Positions 25,463 to 33,496 of a stretch of 64,000 nt of DNA are shown one piece after another. Source of the DNA: Candidatus Pantoea gossypiicola (GTDB taxonomy: Bacteria > Pseudomonadota > Gammaproteobacteria > Enterobacterales > Enterobacteriaceae); contig NZ_VWVM01000019.1 in the NCBI RefSeq assembly GCF_008632075.1, positions 1 through 64,000 on the forward strand, in the 5' to 3' direction. Made by a program: the position numbers and the translations under genes. Below the pieces are notes generated by a model, which saw only the letters and a program-made list of their open reading frames with translations, was not told the DNA's origin and ran no database searches. Position 1 is the first letter of the stretch, and the number at the start of each line of letters is the position of its first letter.

Positions 25463-26446
25463 ATGGCAAAGCATATTCAGTTCAGCGCGCATGGCGGCCC
25501 GGACGTCTTAGCGTGGACAGATTTTGAACCTGCTGACCCGGCTGAACATGAAGTGCAGGTTGAGCATCGCGCTATCGGGATTAATTACATCGATACCTAT
25601 GTTCGCAGCGGGCTCTATCCGGTTGCCGCTTTTCCCTCTGGCCTTGGGACGGAAGCGGCGGGTGTGGTGTCGCGGGTTGGCCGTGGTGTGACGCTGTTTA
25701 AACCCGGCGATCGCGTAGTCTACTGTCTGGCGTCGATGGGGGCTTATAGTGAGGTGCACAACGTAGCGGAAGACCGTCTGATGCATCTTCCGGAGGCGAT
25801 CAGCTTTGAGCAGGGTGCAGCAAGCTATCTGAAAGGGCTGACCACACAATATCTGCTGCGTCAGACCTATAAAATCAGCGCTGGAGAGACCTTCCTGTTT
25901 CATGCTGCGGCGGGCGGCGTCGGATTAATTGCCTGTCAGTGGGCAAAAGCGCTGGGTGCGCATTTGATCGGCACCGTGGGTTCAGCGGAAAAAGCCACGA
26001 TGGCAAAAAATGCTGGAGCATGGGCCACCATTAACTACCGCGAAGAGAATATTGCACAGCGCGTCAGTGAACTGACGGAAGGGAAAAAAGTGGGCGTGGT
26101 GTATGACTCCGTGGGTAAAGACACCTGGGAAGCATCGCTGGATTCGCTGCGTCGTCATGGCCTGATGGTCAGTTTTGGTAATGCTTCCGGTCCGGTGACC
26201 GGCATCGATTTGGGCATTCTGAATAAAAAGGGTTCGCTGTTTGTGACCCGACCTTCCCTGTTTGGTTATATCACCAATCGCCAGGAGCTGGAGACCGCCA
26301 GTGCCGAGCTGTTCTCGCTGCTGGCGAGTGGCGCGATCAAGGTTGATGTGCCGGAGCAGCAGAAGTTTGCGCTGAAAGAGGCCAGCAGGGCGCACCAGAT
26401 GCTGGAGAGCCGCGCCACGCAGGGATCCTGCCTGTTAATCCCGTAA
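25463..26446 (+). CDS. qor: NADPH-dependent quinone oxidoreductase Qor
   Basis: This 327-residue zinc-free medium-chain reductase is the same length as E. coli Qor. The GroES-like N-terminal domain runs to about residue 125, followed by the Rossmann cofactor site (FLFHAAAGGVGLIACQWAKALGA). No structural or catalytic zinc cysteines are present, as expected for quinone reductases. It is a single gene between dnaB and a strong terminator. Confidence 0.95.
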   Translation: MAKHIQFSAHGGPDVLAWTDFEPADPAEHEVQVEHRAIGINYIDTYVRSGLYPVAAFPSGLGTEAAGVVSRVGRGVTLFKPGDRVVYCLASMGAYSEVHNVAEDRLMHLPEAISFEQGAASYLKGLTTQYLLRQTYKISAGETFLFHAAAGGVGLIACQWAKALGAHLIGTVGSAEKATMAKNAGAWATINYREENIAQRVSELTEGKKVGVVYDSVGKDTWEASLDSLRRHGLMVSFGNASGPVTGIDLGILNKKGSLFVTRPSLFGYITNRQELETASAELFSLLASGAIKVDVPEQQKFALKEASRAHQMLESRATQGSCLLIP

Positions 26447-26472
26447 CCGTCAGCGCCCCGTCAGCAACAAAA

Positions 26473-26509
26473 AGGGCTTCCCCTGGGAAGCCCTCTTCTT
26501 TTTTTTATT
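26473..26509 (+). terminator. qor terminator
   Basis: AGGGCTTCCC pairs with GGGAAGCCCT around a CT loop and is followed by a long T-rich tract. Confidence 0.95.
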
Positions 26510-26668
26510 TTTTGTTCGCGCTGGTGTAGGGACAGCGGCGATGAATTCATGTCGAGTCGATGGCACATCGATTTGACGACAGGCATCCTGCCAGAAAACA
26601 TAAGTAAAAAATATGTTTAATTGCAGATCAGCGCCGAACAATCTCTCACACTGTGATCGTCACCGCAT

Positions 26669-26935
26669 TTAACGCCAGCCTTTACGGTCTAACCTGCTGA
26701 TCTTACGTCTCAGCTTACGACGCGCCCGCGCATCGCTATCGCCAAAAAAGGCACGATGCAGCCATACAGCGATGACCGCCAGCACCAGCCATGGCAACAC
26801 TTTGATAACAAGTGCAAACAGTCCACCGACAAACATCACGAGGGTTGCGACCACCAGTGCCGCCAGCACGCCCAGCAGTGAAACGCCGGTCAGCAACAGC
26901 ATCAGGAAAAACCCCAATACGAATAAAATTTCCAC
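26669..26935 (-). CDS. pspG: phage shock protein PspG
   Basis: This 88-residue inner-membrane protein has two hydrophobic helices (about 2-24 and 27-64) rich in Leu and Val, followed by a strongly basic tail (RARRKLRRKISRLDRK). The N-terminal half is near-identical to E. coli PspG, an effector of the envelope-stress response; the tail is longer. A sigma-54 promoter lies just upstream, which fits control by PspF. Confidence 0.93.
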   Translation of the reverse strand: MEILFVLGFFLMLLLTGVSLLGVLAALVVATLVMFVGGLFALVIKVLPWLVLAVIAVWLHRAFFGDSDARARRKLRRKISRLDRKGWR

Positions 26936-26971
26936 GTCAGCGCTCCTTTTGAAATCAGTTGTTATAGCTAT

Positions 26972-26988
26972 TACAAAAAGCGTGCCAA
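26972..26988 (-). promoter_or_regulatory. sigma-54 promoter of pspG
   Basis: On the minus strand TTGGCACG-N4-TTGTA matches the -24/-12 consensus TTGGCACG-N4-TTGCA at all but one position. It lies about 40 bases before pspG, in agreement with PspF-dependent expression in E. coli. Confidence 0.85.
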
Positions 26989-27065
26989 TCGATAACGTAT
27001 TGATTTTATACTGATAAGGCTTAAAAAAGGCGTAGCGACCTGGTGATAAAAACCATATTCTGGCG

Positions 27066-27090
27066 AAAAAAAACCAGCTTCAAAAGCTGG
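27066..27090 (-). terminator. dusA terminator
   Basis: CCAGCTT pairs with AAGCTGG around a 3-base loop. The minus-strand transcript continues into a run of eight U. Confidence 0.9.
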
Positions 27091-27111
27091 CTTTCTTGTT
27101 CAGGTCAAAAA

Positions 27112-28104
27112 TCAGACTTCTTGTGGGATCTTATCCGCCACCAGCGCCAGCGCCGCTTCCAGTACGCGAACATCGGCACCCGGTTTATGGGCGTTTTCAC
27201 TCAGGTGACGTCGCCACTGGCGTGCACCCGGGATCCCCTGGAACAGTCCCAGCATATGGCGTGTGACGTGTCCCAGATACGTGCCCTTCGCCAGCTCCGC
27301 TTCAATATAGGGATACATGGCGCGTACCACGTCCACCGGGTTAGCCGCCGGATGCTGACGACCAAACAGCGTCTGATCGACCTGCGCCAGAATGCCCGGA
27401 TTTTGATAGGCTTCGCGTCCCATCATCACACCGTCCAGGTGCTGCAGGTGGGTCTGTGCCTCTTCCAGCGTTTTTACGCCACCATTAAGCGCGATCGTGA
27501 GATGCGGAAAATCGCGTTTCAGCTGCCAGACGCGGGGATAATCCAGCGGTGGAATTTCGCGGTTCTCCTTGGGGCTAAGGCCGGAGAGCCAGGCTTTTCG
27601 CGCATGGATAATAAATGTCTCGCACTCACCGCGACCTGCCACCGTGCCGATAAAGTCGGTCAGAAATTCATAGCTGTCCAGCTCATCAATCCCGATGCGG
27701 GTTTTCACCGTGACCGGAATCGACACCACGTCACGCATCGCTTTAATCGCATCCGCGACCAGATTCGCCTCGGCCATCAGGCAGGCACCGAAACGGCCAT
27801 TCTGAACCCGATCCGAAGGACAGCCGACGTTCAGATTTACTTCATCGTAGCCGCGCTGCTCTGCCAGCTTCGCACACTGCGCCAGCGCCGCCGGATCGCT
27901 ACCACCAAGCTGCAACGCGACCGGATGTTCCGCCTCGCTATAAGCCAGGTAATCCCCTTTGCCATGAATGATCGCGCCCGTGGTCACCATTTCGGTGTAG
28001 AGCAGCGTGTCACCGGTGAGCTGACGATGAAAATAGCGACAGTGGCGATCGGTCCAGTCGAGCATAGGGGCGACAGAGAAACGTTGCGAAGAGAAATTAG
28101 ACAT
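27112..28104 (-). CDS. dusA: tRNA-dihydrouridine(20/20a) synthase DusA
   Basis: This 330-residue FMN enzyme reduces uridine 20 and 20a in the tRNA D-loop. It has a TIM-barrel with FMN contacts, the catalytic Cys95 in NLNVGCPSDRV, the FIIHARKAWL segment and the GVMMGREAYQNP phosphate-binding end. A helical tRNA-binding domain follows from about residue 245. It is upstream of pspG on the same strand but has its own terminator. Confidence 0.96.
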   Translation of the reverse strand: MSNFSSQRFSVAPMLDWTDRHCRYFHRQLTGDTLLYTEMVTTGAIIHGKGDYLAYSEAEHPVALQLGGSDPAALAQCAKLAEQRGYDEVNLNVGCPSDRVQNGRFGACLMAEANLVADAIKAMRDVVSIPVTVKTRIGIDELDSYEFLTDFIGTVAGRGECETFIIHARKAWLSGLSPKENREIPPLDYPRVWQLKRDFPHLTIALNGGVKTLEEAQTHLQHLDGVMMGREAYQNPGILAQVDQTLFGRQHPAANPVDVVRAMYPYIEAELAKGTYLGHVTRHMLGLFQGIPGARQWRRHLSENAHKPGADVRVLEAALALVADKIPQEV

Positions 28105-28161
28105 GAAGCGCAGACAATCCGGTAATTAAGGGTGATGGAATTCTGTGCAAGGATAACACAA

Positions 28162-28188
28162 GGGCGGGCGATAGTGCATCGCCCGCCC
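28162..28188. terminator. hairpin downstream of the TraF-like gene
   Basis: A perfect 11-bp GC-rich stem (28162-28172 with 28178-28188) with a 5-base loop lies 22 bases past the stop of the minus-strand TraF-like gene. The following U-tract is poor. Confidence 0.6.
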
Positions 28189-28210
28189 CCGAACAGCCTG
28201 AATAACGTAT

Positions 28211-29461
28211 TTAGAAGTTAAAGCCCAGCTGCATCATCGCGCCCCAGGTGTTGTTAGCGCCTACAGAGCCGGCCAGATCCAGATGGACAGCTTTGTTAAA
28301 CGGTGACAGACCAAAACCTGCGGTGGCGACATTTTCGTCATTAGACCGCATGTCCGCACGATAACCGGCACGCAGCTGCAGCCAGTCAAGCACGCGGTAT
28401 TCCGCGCCTACTGCCGCATACTGGCTGTTATCCTGCGTTTTGAAGCGTTTGGTTTCCGTCAGATCCACATCGCCGGTCACGGTAAATGGACCTTTATCCC
28501 AGGCCAGCCCGGTGGTGACCAGCGGGCGAATCTGATAGGTATCGCGGAAGCCGTTGACCTCTTTGGTCTGCAGATCGCGCGAAACCAGGTTCTGTCCGGT
28601 CACCCCCAGCGTCCAGTTTTCAGCAAAGGTGGTCGCCAGACCGGCATCAACGTTAAAGCCGGTGTCGGTGCTGCGATACTGGCTATTGTTGATGTCGTTC
28701 TTGTCGTAGTTATAGATGCTGGCAGTGTAGTTATAGAGCGAGGTTTTCTGCACTTTCGGCGTCACGCCCACCGAGACCGGCTGACCAGCGATGGTGAACT
28801 CATGCGCCACCGCCACACCATAATCAATGGTCAATGCCGCTAAGCCATTCGCACTGGAACGAAGGTTATTTTGATCGCCTGGACGTGGCAGCACCGTTCC
28901 ATTAGCGACACCGCGCAGGTAGTCGATATCACCCTGGACCACGTTGGCACGGACGTGCGCCGTACCGTAGGCTTTGGTAACAAACGCAAAAGGCAGAGTC
29001 TCATTGGGGATCGTAACGGCCACGGCCACGCCTGCACTGCCGTCCGCCTTGTTACCGCGCAGATCGCTTAGCTTGTCAGCAACATCGCCGGAGGCAGCGC
29101 GCAGTTCAGGATAGCCACGCAGATAATCTGCAAAAGTCAGGTTACCAATTACGTCACGATAGCGATCTACGGTGTCCGTAATATCATCGACTTTATCGAT
29201 CAGCTTATCTTTGTCAGTAACCTGAATACCTGCCGAGGGAAGAATAATGCTGACGTTATCGTCAGACTTAGCACGCGTCATTAATGCCGGGTTCACCAGC
29301 ACTGCTGAGCCATAAACAGAAGATGCTACGCCGGTACCGCCCATGGCGTCATTACGTGCATCATACCAGGTCCCTGCCGCCATGGCGGAAGAAGAAAGGA
29401 AAAGCGCGGTCGCTGCAGCGGAATATTTCAGCGCTGAACGTTGAGCGGATTTTTTCACCAT
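28211..29461 (-). CDS. TraF-like outer-membrane protein (conjugal transfer TraF_2 family)
   Basis: This 416-residue protein has a signal peptide cleaved near residue 28 (SSAMA-AG). The mature chain starts with WYDARNDAMGGTGVASS, the opening typical of the family annotated as conjugal transfer TraF_2, which is FadL-related in topology. Many amphipathic strands follow, and the C-terminal Phe (MQLGFNF) indicates a beta-barrel in the outer membrane. The name does not imply conjugation here: no other tra gene is near. In E. coli the dusA-zur interval holds other genes (yjbL, yjbM). Substrate is unknown. Confidence 0.8.
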   Translation of the reverse strand: MVKKSAQRSALKYSAAATALFLSSSAMAAGTWYDARNDAMGGTGVASSVYGSAVLVNPALMTRAKSDDNVSIILPSAGIQVTDKDKLIDKVDDITDTVDRYRDVIGNLTFADYLRGYPELRAASGDVADKLSDLRGNKADGSAGVAVAVTIPNETLPFAFVTKAYGTAHVRANVVQGDIDYLRGVANGTVLPRPGDQNNLRSSANGLAALTIDYGVAVAHEFTIAGQPVSVGVTPKVQKTSLYNYTASIYNYDKNDINNSQYRSTDTGFNVDAGLATTFAENWTLGVTGQNLVSRDLQTKEVNGFRDTYQIRPLVTTGLAWDKGPFTVTGDVDLTETKRFKTQDNSQYAAVGAEYRVLDWLQLRAGYRADMRSNDENVATAGFGLSPFNKAVHLDLAGSVGANNTWGAMMQLGFNF

Positions 29462-29912
29462 TTGCCTGCCTTCACCTGAGAAATTGTCATTGAAACATTC
29501 AACGACTGAATAGTTTGTTAGCCCTATTGTGAACTCTGGCTAACGCGTTATTGCTGTGAATTCAAAGGAAACAGTGTCTTAATTCAAAGGATTGGACGTT
29601 TTCCAATCAAAAAACCGTTGTAATTGTTCAAACTGCGTCGCGGTATTTCAAATAATGCCAGACTTTTCTTAAGTCTTTCTGAACATTACTTCTTAACACA
29701 GTGAGATGCAAAGCAAAATGCCAACAAATTCCGCTTCAGGTCGATTGAGAATGGATCTGATTTCTCGTCATATTTGAGATAGATAGCGGCCGAAATTCTT
29801 AAAATGCTGCTTTATCAGGCAAATAATGCTGTTTTATCAGGCGAAAACGAACATCAGCGCCGCAAAACTATGTGTGATAAAATAACATCACTTATCCAGC
29901 GGAGAATTTTTC
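29462..29912. other. divergent promoter region between the TraF-like gene and zur
   Basis: About 450 A/T-rich bases serving two divergent genes. The only structured feature seen is an 18-bp imperfect direct repeat near zur (29803-29842). I find no clear Zur box. Confidence 0.5.
29803..29842 (+). repeat. direct repeat upstream of zur
   Basis: AATGCTGCTTTATCAGGC and AATGCTGTTTTATCAGGC (17 of 18 identical) start 22 bases apart, about two DNA turns. They end 70 bases before zur, so they may be a tandem activator or repressor site. Confidence 0.7.
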
Positions 29913-30434
29913 ATGACAAACATGACGTCGCAGCAAATTTTGATTCAGGCTGAAAAAATGTGCCTGCAGCGCGGTGTACGTCTGACTTCGCAGCGTGCTG
30001 AGGTATTGCGCCTGATGGCTGAACAGCCTGGTTCAATCAGCGCTTACGATCTGCTGGATCAGCTCCGCATCAGCGAACCGCAGGCTAAGCCGCCCACGGT
30101 CTATCGTGCGCTGGATTTCCTGCTCGAGCAGGGTTTCATTCATCGGGTGGAGTCCAACAACAGCTACGTCATGTGTCACCACTTTGACGCACCAGCCCAT
30201 ACGTCGGTGATGCTGGTCTGCGACCGCTGTGCTGCGGTAACGGAGAAACAGGCGCAGGGTGTGGAGAAGATTATCGCAACGCTGGCAGGTGAAGCGCAGT
30301 TCGCTTTACGCCATAGCGTCATTGAAGCCCATGGTTTATGTGAAAATTGTGCTGCGGTTGAAGCCTGTACGCGCCATGAAAGCTGCGATCACGATCATCA
30401 GGATGAGGGTAAAAAGCGGGGAAAACGCGGATGA
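29913..30434 (+). CDS. zur: zinc uptake regulator Zur
   Basis: This 173-residue Fur-family repressor senses zinc and shuts off znuABC and related genes. It has an N-terminal winged helix (residues 20-80, PPTVYRALDFLLEQGFIHRVES) and a metal-binding dimerisation domain with C103-x2-C106 and C143-x2-C146 for the structural zinc, plus Cys88 and His residues for the regulatory site. A His/Asp-rich tail (HESCDHDHQDEGKKRGKR) follows. It is convergent with yjbJ. Confidence 0.95.
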   Translation: MTNMTSQQILIQAEKMCLQRGVRLTSQRAEVLRLMAEQPGSISAYDLLDQLRISEPQAKPPTVYRALDFLLEQGFIHRVESNNSYVMCHHFDAPAHTSVMLVCDRCAAVTEKQAQGVEKIIATLAGEAQFALRHSVIEAHGLCENCAAVEACTRHESCDHDHQDEGKKRGKRG

Positions 30435-30453
30435 CCGGCACATTATTGCGTGA

Positions 30454-30475
30454 TTCCGGTGCAGCTGCACCGGAA
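30454..30475. repeat. perfect 22-bp palindrome between zur and yjbJ
   Basis: An 11-bp half-site (TTCCGGTGCAG) is followed immediately by its exact reverse complement, with no spacer. It lies between two convergent genes and has no T-run, so a plain terminator is not obvious. Confidence 0.8.
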
Positions 30476-30498
30476 CATATTAACTGCTCACCACTGCA

Positions 30499-30711
30499 TT
30501 ACCAGCGGTGTTCTTTGTTCTCGCCTTCCCAGTTCGTCACTTCACGCTCTGCTTCATCTTTCGCATAGCCATAACGTTCCTGGATTTTACCAACCAGCTG
30601 ATCGCGTTTACCTTCGATAACCTGCATGTCATCGTCGGTCAGCTTGCCCCATTTCTCTTTCATTTTGCCTTTGAACTGCTTCCAGTTGCCGCTCGCTTCG
30701 TCTTTATTCAT
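30499..30711 (-). CDS. yjbJ: CsbD family stress protein YjbJ
   Basis: This 70-residue hydrophilic protein opens with MNKDEASGNWKQFKGKMKEKWGKL, the CsbD-family signature, and ends in an acidic EGENKEHRW. It has few hydrophobic residues and is probably a small helical soluble protein. E. coli YjbJ is abundant in stationary phase and under osmotic stress; its biochemical role is unknown. An AGGTCTGCC leader precedes the ATG. Confidence 0.95.
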   Translation of the reverse strand: MNKDEASGNWKQFKGKMKEKWGKLTDDDMQVIEGKRDQLVGKIQERYGYAKDEAEREVTNWEGENKEHRW

Positions 30712-30867
30712 GGCAGACCTCCAATCCTCAGGGTTTAATGATTATCTTGCTACTTTACAAAATAACAATACAAAGCGCTGGTTAACTGCGCCGGATAAAG
30801 TTAATTATAGTGGCAAGTTTCAAAATCCTGGAATAATACAGAATAGTCTGTATCCACCTCTACAGCA

Positions 30868-32190
30868 TCAGGCATCAAACCAGCTGTTCTGACGCCAGTG
30901 CCTGCGCCAGATGAGCCACAGTGACAGACCGCGCAGCGCCAGGAAAACCGTTACCGCCAGCCACAGTCCGTGATTGCCCAGCGCCGGTACGCTCAGCAGC
31001 GTCAGAAAGTAGCCTGCTGCTGCCATCATCATGCTGTTACGCATCTCACGTCCACGCGTTGCGCCGATAAACATCCCATCCAGCAGATAACACCAGACGC
31101 CGATCAGCGGCATAACGATCTGCCAGACCAGATAGCGGTCAGCACTCTGTTGCAGCGAAGGAAGAGAGGTCAACAGGGTAACAATCTGCGGGCCAGCAAT
31201 GGCATAGATCAGCGAGAAGAACAGCGCCACCACCACTGCCTGTCGACAGGCAGAGTGCCAGACGCGCAGCAGTTTGCCGCCATCTTTTGCACCATGCGCC
31301 TCGCCAGCAAACGCTTCAACCGCGTAGGCGAAGCCATCCAGCGCATAGGCCGTGAACGTAATGAACATCAGCAATACCGCGTTGACCGCCACCACATCCG
31401 GGCCCAGCCGCGCGCCCAGCACGGTCAGCGAGGCAAAACAGAGTTGCAGCATCAATGAGCGCAGCATGATATCCCGGTTCAGCCGCAGCAGCCGGCCGCT
31501 GTCACCGCGCCAGCTCTGCTTCAGCAGGCTCAGGGGAATACCGCGCAGCTTCAGGACCCGCCAGACCATGATGCTGCCGACACCCAGTGTAATATACTCC
31601 GCCAGCGCCGTGGCGGTTGCCGCACCCGCGACACCCCAGTGCAGCCCCATCACCAGCCAGAGATCGAGCACAATATTAACCAGATTGCCCACCACCAGCA
31701 GGATCACCGGCGCGCGCGCATATTGCACGCCCAGCAGCCAGCCCAGAATGACAAGATTTGCCAGGGTTGCAGGCGCACTGAGCCAGCGAATCTGAATAAA
31801 CAGCGCCGCCTGTTCCAGTACCGCGGGATTGCCGCCAACCAAATGGGTCGCCATCTGAATAATCGGATAACGTAAAGCGATAAACAGTACACCTGCCAGC
31901 AGCGCAATAATCAGCGGCTGAGTCAGCGCGCGTGCCAGCGCCGTTTTATCGCCCGCACCAAACGCCTGTGCCGTCAGGCCAGTCGTACTCATTCGAAGGA
32001 AAAGCAGCAGCATAAAGAGGAAGCTGGTCACCGTGGTCCCGACCGCAACCCCGCCAAGATAGACGGGGCTGTCGAGATGACCAATGACTGCAGTATCGAC
32101 CACCCCCAGTAAGGGAACAGTGATATTTGAAAGGATCATCGGCAGCGCAAGCCGCCAGAGGTTTTTATCGGTTGCCGTGATAAAGCGCAT
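30868..32190 (-). CDS. dinF: MATE family efflux protein DinF
   Basis: This 440-residue inner-membrane transporter has twelve helices in two MatE repeats. Recognisable parts are the opening LWRLALPMILSNITVPLLGVVDTAVIGHL and the DGMFIGATRGREMRNS loop after helix 10. Family members export drugs or protect against oxidants using Na+ or H+. The gene follows lexA on the same strand with about 100 bases between, so it is damage-inducible as part of the lexA operon. Confidence 0.94.
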   Translation of the reverse strand: MRFITATDKNLWRLALPMILSNITVPLLGVVDTAVIGHLDSPVYLGGVAVGTTVTSFLFMLLLFLRMSTTGLTAQAFGAGDKTALARALTQPLIIALLAGVLFIALRYPIIQMATHLVGGNPAVLEQAALFIQIRWLSAPATLANLVILGWLLGVQYARAPVILLVVGNLVNIVLDLWLVMGLHWGVAGAATATALAEYITLGVGSIMVWRVLKLRGIPLSLLKQSWRGDSGRLLRLNRDIMLRSLMLQLCFASLTVLGARLGPDVVAVNAVLLMFITFTAYALDGFAYAVEAFAGEAHGAKDGGKLLRVWHSACRQAVVVALFFSLIYAIAGPQIVTLLTSLPSLQQSADRYLVWQIVMPLIGVWCYLLDGMFIGATRGREMRNSMMMAAAGYFLTLLSVPALGNHGLWLAVTVFLALRGLSLWLIWRRHWRQNSWFDA

Positions 32191-32289
32191 TCGCCGTTCC
32201 GTGCTCGGTGTCGCTGCGCAAAACAGGCAGCGACAAAATTAGGGCAGACAGAATAGCATCAGTAAAGGCGAATGCACGCAGGCCTCAAA

Positions 32290-32904
32290 TCAGAGCCACT
32301 CGCCGTTGCGTACCACGCCAACCGCCAGACCTTCAATGGTCAGGGACTGTGCACGCGTATCGACAACAATCGGGTCGAAGTCGCTGTTTTCAGGCAGCAG
32401 ATGCACGATAGCACCCTGCTTTTTCCAGCGCTTAACGGTGACTTCATCATCAATGCGGGCAACGACAACCTGGCCGTTGCGCACATCCTGGGTTTTATGT
32501 ACCGCGAGCAGGTCGCCATCCATAATCCCGATATCTTTCATCGACATTCCGCTGACGCGCAGCAGGAAGTCAGCAGACGGCTTAAACAGGCCCGGATCCA
32601 CTTTATAGTGGGTTTCGATATGTTCCTGCGCCATGATCGGCTCACCGGCAGCAACCCGGCCAATCAACGGTATGCCTTCTGAGGCTTCTTCTTCCATTAG
32701 CAGACGAATGCCGCGCGATGCACCGGAAACGATCTCGATGACGCCTTTACGCGCCAGCGCTTTCAGGTGCTCTTCTGCCGCATTCGGTGAGCGGAAGCCC
32801 AGTTGTGCAGCAATCTCTGCGCGCGTAGGCGGCATGCCTGTTGAAGAAATATGGTCGCGAATCAGGTCATAGACCTGCTGCTGCCTGCTGGTTAATGCTT
32901 TCAT
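32290..32904 (-). CDS. lexA: SOS repressor LexA
   Basis: This 204-residue repressor has a winged-helix DNA-binding domain (residues 1-70) and an S24-type self-cleaving domain. The scissile bond is A86-G87 (RVAAGEP), and the catalytic dyad is Ser121 (SGMSMKD) and Lys158 (VTVKRW). It is two residues longer than the E. coli protein. Two LexA boxes upstream allow autoregulation. It is transcribed with dinF. Confidence 0.98.
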   Translation of the reverse strand: MKALTSRQQQVYDLIRDHISSTGMPPTRAEIAAQLGFRSPNAAEEHLKALARKGVIEIVSGASRGIRLLMEEEASEGIPLIGRVAAGEPIMAQEHIETHYKVDPGLFKPSADFLLRVSGMSMKDIGIMDGDLLAVHKTQDVRNGQVVVARIDDEVTVKRWKKQGAIVHLLPENSDFDPIVVDTRAQSLTIEGLAVGVVRNGEWL

Positions 32905-32912
32905 CCCGCCCC

Positions 32913-32928
32913 CTGGTTGTTTATACAG
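32913..32928. promoter_or_regulatory. LexA box 1 of lexA
   Basis: CTGGTTGTTTATACAG fits CTG-N10-CAG. It is the box nearer to the lexA start codon. Confidence 0.92.
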
Positions 32929-32931
32929 TCG

Positions 32932-32947
32932 CTGTGAGTATATACAG
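32932..32947. promoter_or_regulatory. LexA box 2 of lexA
   Basis: CTGTGAGTATATACAG fits CTG-N10-CAG. Together with the first box it reproduces the double operator of E. coli lexA. Confidence 0.92.
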
Positions 32948-33009
32948 GTATTGGCGAAATGGAAACCGATTGTCAGGCAAAACGCGGCTTCTGGCGCGAT
33001 ATGGAACGC

Positions 33010-33378
33010 TTATCGCAAATGTGTCCAGAGCAGCGCGATCCAGACAAACAGTGCCAGTAAGATGCTGATCAGTACCGCCGCAGAGCCCATATCTTTGGCC
33101 CGGCCTGCCAGCGGATGATGCTCCTGACCGATGCGATCGACCACCGCTTCAATGGCGCTATTGAGGATTTCGACGATGACCACCAGCACCACCGACCCAA
33201 TCATCAGGATGCGCGAGATCACATCGACATCCAGCCAGCAGGCGATAATGATCGCCGCCAGCGCAGCCAGGGCTTCCTGACGAAACGCCGCTTCATGTTG
33301 CCACGCGGCACGCAGCCCCTGCCAGGAGTAACCTGCGGCTTTTACTATTCTGATAAGTCCGGTGGCATTATTTGCCAT
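33010..33378 (-). CDS. dgkA: diacylglycerol kinase DgkA
   Basis: This 122-residue trimeric inner-membrane kinase recycles diacylglycerol to phosphatidic acid. I start at ATG 33378 (MANNATGLIRIVKAAGYS), which gives the exact E. coli length. Visible features are an N-terminal amphipathic helix, three transmembrane helices, and the active-site segment EILNSAIEAVVDRIGQEHHPLAGRAKDMGSA region, with its Glu, Asn and Lys residues. It diverges from plsB over about 120 bases, pairing two phospholipid genes. Confidence 0.96.
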   Translation of the reverse strand: MANNATGLIRIVKAAGYSWQGLRAAWQHEAAFRQEALAALAAIIIACWLDVDVISRILMIGSVVLVVIVEILNSAIEAVVDRIGQEHHPLAGRAKDMGSAAVLISILLALFVWIALLWTHLR

Positions 33379-33496
33379 GTGTGGGAACCCTTTTATCGGA
33401 TTGACGTCAATGTCTGGGCTGCGTGCATTTGGCACCACCACAGATCTTCGCTGCACTTTCTGGTATGCTTGCGGCGCTTTGCTAACAAGAGGCTTC

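Noticed and set aside
27043..28125. Long plus-strand ORF of 360 codons
   Set aside because: It is antisense to dusA, has Arg/His/Gln-rich composition typical of a shadow frame, and lacks any family resemblance.
28211..29461. Conjugation locus
   Set aside because: The family name TraF is the only hint; no other transfer genes, origin of transfer or relaxase are near.
33362..33496. Upstream extension of the plsB frame
   Set aside because: Covers the divergent promoter and the dgkA start; PlsB similarity begins only near residue 49 of the longer frame.
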